The notes under the pieces are model-generated. The model was given only the letters and a program-made list of their open reading frames with translations. It made no database searches and was not told the DNA's origin. A DNA stretch of 27,136 nt from UBA4416 sp043718985 (GTDB lineage Bacteria; Bacteroidota; Bacteroidia; B-17B0; Aurantibacillaceae), in the NCBI GenBank assembly GCA_043718985.1, contig JAYSUQ010000257.1, positions 1 to 27,136 of the forward strand, given 5' to 3'. This document shows, piece after piece, positions 23,043 through 27,136 of this stretch. Within the stretch, counting starts at the first letter, position 1. Each line of letters starts with the position of its first letter. A program made the translations under genes and the position numbers.

Positions 23043-26000
23043 ATGAATAAATTTATTATTATTTTTATACTAATTTTTAGTACTATCAAAGAATTCGCCC
23101 AACCTTCAAACGATAATTGTTCTGGTGCGATAAGTTTGGGAACATTAAATAATCCTGCAGCTTGCGGAACAGGTCAGCAAAATGGAACGGTAACTAATTT
23201 AGCGACAACAAATGTTGCTTCTACACCAGAGAATCCATATATTTCATTAGTAGGTTGCGGTATGGCCGCTCCTGCTAATAGTGTTTGGTATTCATTTGTG
23301 GCGCCAACTAGAGGGTATGCGGTCAAAATTGTTGTGTCTGGTGGAGGTGCTGCATTGGCAAATCCTAACATTGCATTATGGAATGGGACTAGTGGTTGTG
23401 GATTGTTATCAGGAATTGATTGTATAGTGGGAGCAGGAGGTACAGCAACTTTAGATGTTCCATCGGGTATGATTCCGGGTAATACATATTATATCCAAAT
23501 TAGTGGCAATATAGGACAATCTGGACCATTTAATTTAGCAGCAAATGCTTATCAAGATTGTAGTGATTGTAATAATGCCTCAGTATTAACAGTAAACCCT
23601 TTGCCAGTAAATGGAACTTATAATCCTGGTCAAAGTGTGCAATTTTGTTATCACATATCTAAGTATACACAAGTTGGAAATAACTGGTTACATGGAGTTC
23701 AATTTTCACCCGGAAATGGTTGGGATTTAACAACTATTACAGCAGTGGTGCCGCCAAAAGTTTATTCTAATTCAGGTTCTTGGGGATGGTATCCTGGAGG
23801 AATTACATCTAACATTGGCCCCACAGCTTGGCCAGCAGGTTTTTATTATGATGAAGATGGAGATGGTAATCCTGGTGAACAATGGGGAGATGGAAATTCT
23901 GGACCTGGCACTGTTCTTAATCTTACTGCTGCACAATGGAATTTTTGTATTACTCTAAATGTTAAAAATGTCTGCGTTCCTGGTGCAAACTTATCAATGG
24001 ATATTAATACATCTGCTGATGGTGAATCAGCAGGGTTTTTAACGCCAGGTTGTGGAGGGGATCCTCCTTTTCAATTTAATGCAATTGCGGCATGTTGTCC
24101 TCCAACTATGGCTTCTACATCGGTGTCTTGTAACGGTGGCTCTAATGGGTCCGCTACGGCAACACCAATAGGTTCGGCTGGTCCATATACTTATAATTGG
24201 TCTGGCCCTTCTGGTTATACTAATAGTTCAAGCGGTGTAGCGGGCACTAGTGTAATTTCTGGTTTAATGGCGGGAGTTTACACTTTGGTAACCACCGATA
24301 AGAATTTTTGTTCTAAAACTACAACAGTTACTGTAACACAGCCAGCAATATTAAATACCGTATTAACCCCAGTTAACATAACGTGTGCAGCAGCGGGTTC
24401 AATTGGTAATGTGCCAGCTGGTGGTACTGGTGCTTATACATATACGTGGAGTGGGCCTGGTGCTTATGCATCAAATACCCAAAACCCAAGTGGTTTAGCC
24501 AATGCGGGTGTTTATACAGTTAATATTAAAGATGCTAATAATTGTACAATTACTCGCACGGTTTCGGTTACATCATCAGGCACTGTAACATCTACCTTTA
24601 CTGGTTTTGGCACACAATGTTTTGTTGGCAATAGTTTTAGTTTTAATAACACCGGCACTGCTGCCGCAACCCACGCATGGTCTTTTAGTCCTGTAGCTGG
24701 CGCGCCCGCTACAAGTGCTGCTACTAGCTATGGTCCTGTAGTGTTTACAGCTGCTGGTACTTACACCGTTTCGCATACGGTTACAAGTGGTGTTTGTGTT
24801 AATACTACTACAAATGTGGTTATAGTTAACCTTAACCCCGCCGCTACTTTAACCTCAACTAACCCCACTTGTGGTGCAACAAATGGCATTGTTGTTATTA
24901 ATAATACAAGTTTGGGCGTACAAACAGTAACATTATTTGCCAGCAGTTTAGGTTCAATAGCTGGACAAACGGTTACTGGCTTAGGTGCAAGCACACCAAT
25001 AGTAACATTAACTAATAATTTTGGTTGCACGTTTACTACATCGGCTATGCTAGCAAATGCTTCAGGGCCAACTAACTTTGCTTTAACTAGCACAATTGCT
25101 GGCTGTACTGTAAATAATGGCAGCATTACGTTTAACACGCCAGTTGGCGGCACAGGCCCATATACATATTCACATAACGGTGGGGCATTTACTGCAACAT
25201 CGCCAATAACAGGTTTGGCGGCGGGCACACAATCAGTAACAGTAAAAGATGTTAACGGTTGCTTGTTTCCAAAAACAGTTGTAGTTGGGTCGGCATTGCC
25301 GCCAACGGCTATTTTAGGCTCTACATCACCTGCATCTTGCGGTGCAAGCAATGGCTCTTACACATTAACTGGCATTACAGGCGGCACACCAACTTATAGT
25401 TATAATATTAATAGTGGTGCTTTATCAACAGCAAGTGTTGTAGGTGGCATGGCAGCTGGCTCGCACCCAGTATCGGTAACTGATGCTAATGGTTGCACTT
25501 TTAACACAACCTTTGTTATTGGTAGCACATCGGGCCCTACGGCAGTAACTGTAACTATTGTGCCGCCAAGTTGTGGTTTAAATAATGGTACAGCAACAGT
25601 TACTACCGTTGTAGGTGGTGCATTACCATTAACGTATGCCTTTGATGGCGGTACTTTTTCGGCATCAACTAACACAGCTGGCTTAGCAGCAGGTAACCAC
25701 ACAGCCACAGTAAAAGATAATAACGGTTGTTTATTACCTGTTACGTTTTCGGTAACAAACCCAGGTAGCCCAACAGCCAGCATTATAAATACAACAAGCG
25801 TAACCTGTAATGCAGCAGCAAGTGGCGCATTTACTGTAAGTGCAACTGGCGGCACAGCTGGTTACACCTACTCACTAACGCCAACAGGCGTAGCAAATAC
25901 TACTGGTTTGTTTACAGGTCTATCTGCCCAAACCTACACAGTTAAAGTGTTTGATGGCGCAGGTTGCACATACACATTAACAAATACAATTACTCAGCCA

Positions 26001-27136
26001 ACAGCCGTAACATTAAATTTAACACCATTAGCTGTAAGTTGTAATGCTGGTACAAATGGCACGGTTACCGCTGTTGGTGGTGGCGGCACCCCAATTTATA
26101 GCTATGCAATAGATGCAGGTGCAGCACAAGCCAGTGGCGTATTTACAGGTTTAACAGCTGGCATACACTCGGTTATTTTAAGAGATGCTAATAATTGTCC
26201 AATAACTGTTACAACAACCGTAACACAACCAACTGCTTTAGCATTAACATTTACTGTAAACCCAACCGCTTGTGTTGGCGCTACAGGTACTGCTACTTTA
26301 GGTGTTACAGGTGGCACTCCAATTTATAATTACTCGGTAGATGCGGTTGCAACATCAAGCTTGCCAGCTAGTTTAGCATTTGGCTCTCATACAATTTCAG
26401 TTACTGATAACAAAGGCTGTGCAATAACAGCAACGTTTAACACACCAATGGTATTAGGGCCAAATGCCCCAACAATTGTTGCTAGTAACGCAACTTGTGG
26501 TAGTGCTAATGCAACTGCTACTGTAACCAGCGTAACAGGCGGCTCTCCAGCTTACACTTATAATTTTGATAACGCAGGGTTTATAGTAGGCAATAACGTT
26601 GGCTCTTTAGCTGCAGGTAATCATACAGTTGTTATTAAAGATGCTAACCAATGTACCGTAACTGCTAACTACAATGTTAACAACACAGGTAGCCCAACAG
26701 GTAATTTAGTGTCAAGCTCAAACATAAGTTGTTTTGGTGGTATTAATGGCGCTTTAACTGCTGGTGCAACAGGCGGCACAGGACCTTATAATTACACGTT
26801 AACACCAGGTGGCATAGCCAATACAACAGGTGTTTTTACAGCATTAACAGCTCAAAGTTATAACGTAATAATTAAAGATGCATTAGGTTGTGCAACATCT
26901 GTAACTGTTGCATTAACACAGCCCGTAGCGTTAACGTTAACGTTAACACCTTCAAATTTATTATGCAACGGCATATTAACTGGTAGTATAGTAGCTGCTG
27001 GGGCAAATGGTACTGGCGTTTTAAATTATAATATAAATGGTGGAGCATTTAGTTCAAGTATTAATTTTATAAACTTAGCTGCGGGTACTCACACCATTAT
27101 TGTTAAAGATGCAAACACTTGTACATTAAGTGCACA
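23043..27136 (+). CDS. Giant SprB-repeat adhesin, type IX secretion candidate (3' end outside window)
   Basis: One frame runs open from ATG 23043 to the right edge (1,364 codons, no stop). Signal peptide of about 20 residues ending E-F-A-Q. Next is a Gly/Cys/Trp-rich head (about 21-355) that starts N-D-N-C-S-G-A, as in many type IX cargo proteins. Then come two divergent SprB-type units, a PKD-like domain (about 515-598, H-A-W-S-F to A-A-G-T-Y-T-V) and ten further units from residue 610. Each unit has a Cys, N-G, a G-G-T-x-x-Y-x-Y core, L-x-A-G-x-x-x-V and a D-x-x-x-C end. Such proteins are moved along or displayed on the cell surface in gliding and adhesion. The C-terminal sorting domain needed to prove type IX secretion is beyond the window. 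Frames on the opposite strand here are composition artefacts. Confidence 0.88.
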   Translation, partial: MNKFIIIFILIFSTIKEFAQPSNDNCSGAISLGTLNNPAACGTGQQNGTVTNLATTNVASTPENPYISLVGCGMAAPANSVWYSFVAPTRGYAVKIVVSGGGAALANPNIALWNGTSGCGLLSGIDCIVGAGGTATLDVPSGMIPGNTYYIQISGNIGQSGPFNLAANAYQDCSDCNNASVLTVNPLPVNGTYNPGQSVQFCYHISKYTQVGNNWLHGVQFSPGNGWDLTTITAVVPPKVYSNSGSWGWYPGGITSNIGPTAWPAGFYYDEDGDGNPGEQWGDGNSGPGTVLNLTAAQWNFCITLNVKNVCVPGANLSMDINTSADGESAGFLTPGCGGDPPFQFNAIAACCPPTMASTSVSCNGGSNGSATATPIGSAGPYTYNWSGPSGYTNSSSGVAGTSVISGLMAGVYTLVTTDKNFCSKTTTVTVTQPAILNTVLTPVNITCAAAGSIGNVPAGGTGAYTYTWSGPGAYASNTQNPSGLANAGVYTVNIKDANNCTITRTVSVTSSGTVTSTFTGFGTQCFVGNSFSFNNTGTAAATHAWSFSPVAGAPATSAATSYGPVVFTAAGTYTVSHTVTSGVCVNTTTNVVIVNLNPAATLTSTNPTCGATNGIVVINNTSLGVQTVTLFASSLGSIAGQTVTGLGASTPIVTLTNNFGCTFTTSAMLANASGPTNFALTSTIAGCTVNNGSITFNTPVGGTGPYTYSHNGGAFTATSPITGLAAGTQSVTVKDVNGCLFPKTVVVGSALPPTAILGSTSPASCGASNGSYTLTGITGGTPTYSYNINSGALSTASVVGGMAAGSHPVSVTDANGCTFNTTFVIGSTSGPTAVTVTIVPPSCGLNNGTATVTTVVGGALPLTYAFDGGTFSASTNTAGLAAGNHTATVKDNNGCLLPVTFSVTNPGSPTASIINTTSVTCNAAASGAFTVSATGGTAGYTYSLTPTGVANTTGLFTGLSAQTYTVKVFDGAGCTYTLTNTITQPTAVTLNLTPLAVSCNAGTNGTVTAVGGGGTPIYSYAIDAGAAQASGVFTGLTAGIHSVILRDANNCPITVTTTVTQPTALALTFTVNPTACVGATGTATLGVTGGTPIYNYSVDAVATSSLPASLAFGSHTISVTDNKGCAITATFNTPMVLGPNAPTIVASNATCGSANATATVTSVTGGSPAYTYNFDNAGFIVGNNVGSLAAGNHTVVIKDANQCTVTANYNVNNTGSPTGNLVSSSNISCFGGINGALTAGATGGTGPYNYTLTPGGIANTTGVFTALTAQSYNVIIKDALGCATSVTVALTQPVALTLTLTPSNLLCNGILTGSIVAAGANGTGVLNYNINGGAFSSSINFINLAAGTHTIIVKDANTCTLSA
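24129..27136 (+). repeat. Tandem SprB-type repeat array, 78-aa period
   Basis: The conserved Cys codon that opens each unit lies at 24129, 24384, 24870, 25104, 25338, 25572, 25806, 26040, 26271, 26496, 26730 and 26964. Spacing from the third unit on is 234 bp except 231 and 225 around 26271. The 486-bp step at 24384-24870 holds the PKD-like domain. Units at 25572, 25806 and 26040 are each exactly 924 bp upstream of a close relative. The array continues past the window. Confidence 0.88.

Noticed and set aside
24761..25855. Long minus-strand open frames (196 and 151 aa) under the adhesin repeats, and shorter ones at 23174, 24576 and 26102
   Set aside because: They mirror the Thr/Gly/Ala/Val-rich repeats on the plus strand and have repetitive Val/Pro/Ala composition, no start context and no known domain.
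1..27136. CRISPR arrays, tRNA or rRNA genes, insertion sequences, prophage or defence genes
   Set aside because: None could be seen: no regularly spaced short DNA repeats with unique spacers, no cloverleaf-like sequence noticed, and no transposase or phage-type protein. A covariance-model scan was not possible here.

Overview
This window looks like a chromosomal segment of an AT-rich Bacteroidota genome. I cannot resolve the family, but a flavobacterium-like relative would fit. Three things point there. Promoters match the Bacteroidota type (TTG, about 19-21 bp, then TAnnTTTG) and start codons lack obvious Shine-Dalgarno sequences. The gene families are typical of the phylum: a BshB1 bacillithiol enzyme, a DUF5777 barrel, an OmpA/PD40/TPR protein and a SprB-repeat adhesin. 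Many exported proteins end their signal peptide in a Gln. No rRNA, tRNA, CRISPR array, insertion sequence or phage gene was seen.

Layout. Positions 1-859 hold the 3' half of a phospholipase D/cardiolipin-synthase-like gene. A plus-strand housekeeping run follows: gltX, tadA, an SDR-family oxidoreductase with an altered active site, a sugar-phosphate nucleotidyltransferase, a large TPR protein and a small membrane protein (966-7119). Positions 7396-9650 carry an envelope cluster: a two-site c-type cytochrome lipoprotein, a DUF5777 beta-barrel and a YceI lipocalin-like protein. A small exported TPR protein follows behind a strong terminator. A 288-bp gap then separates it from a minus-strand pair, a membrane protein overlapping methylmalonyl-CoA epimerase. 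Divergent from that pair are tatA, gatA and mrp on the plus strand. Mrp converges on lepA across a perfect 32-bp palindrome. Minus-strand lepA, an OmpA/PD40/TPR protein resembling the type IX secretion factor PorE, and a lipoyl-bearing E2 acyltransferase fill 14497-20557. Each of the last two has its own terminator. Then come a tiny probable gene, bshB1 (+), an orphan OmpR/PhoB-type response regulator (-) and a small secreted protein (+).

The most striking feature is at the right edge. From 23043 a single frame stays open to the end of the window (over 1,360 codons). It encodes a signal peptide, a Cys/Gly-rich head, a PKD-like domain and at least twelve SprB-type repeat units. The units are mostly exactly 234 bp (78 aa) long, with a higher-order 924-bp period. 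This is very probably a giant type IX-secreted gliding or adhesion protein cut by the window edge.

How the genes fit together: most are core translation, tRNA-modification, cofactor and central-metabolism genes. The accessory interest lies in the cell envelope: the cytochrome/DUF5777/YceI cluster, the PorE-like protein, and the small secreted protein placed just upstream of the giant adhesin. I found no clearly new defence or mobile system. The best candidates for new biology are the cytochrome/barrel/YceI cluster and the adhesin with its small upstream partner.
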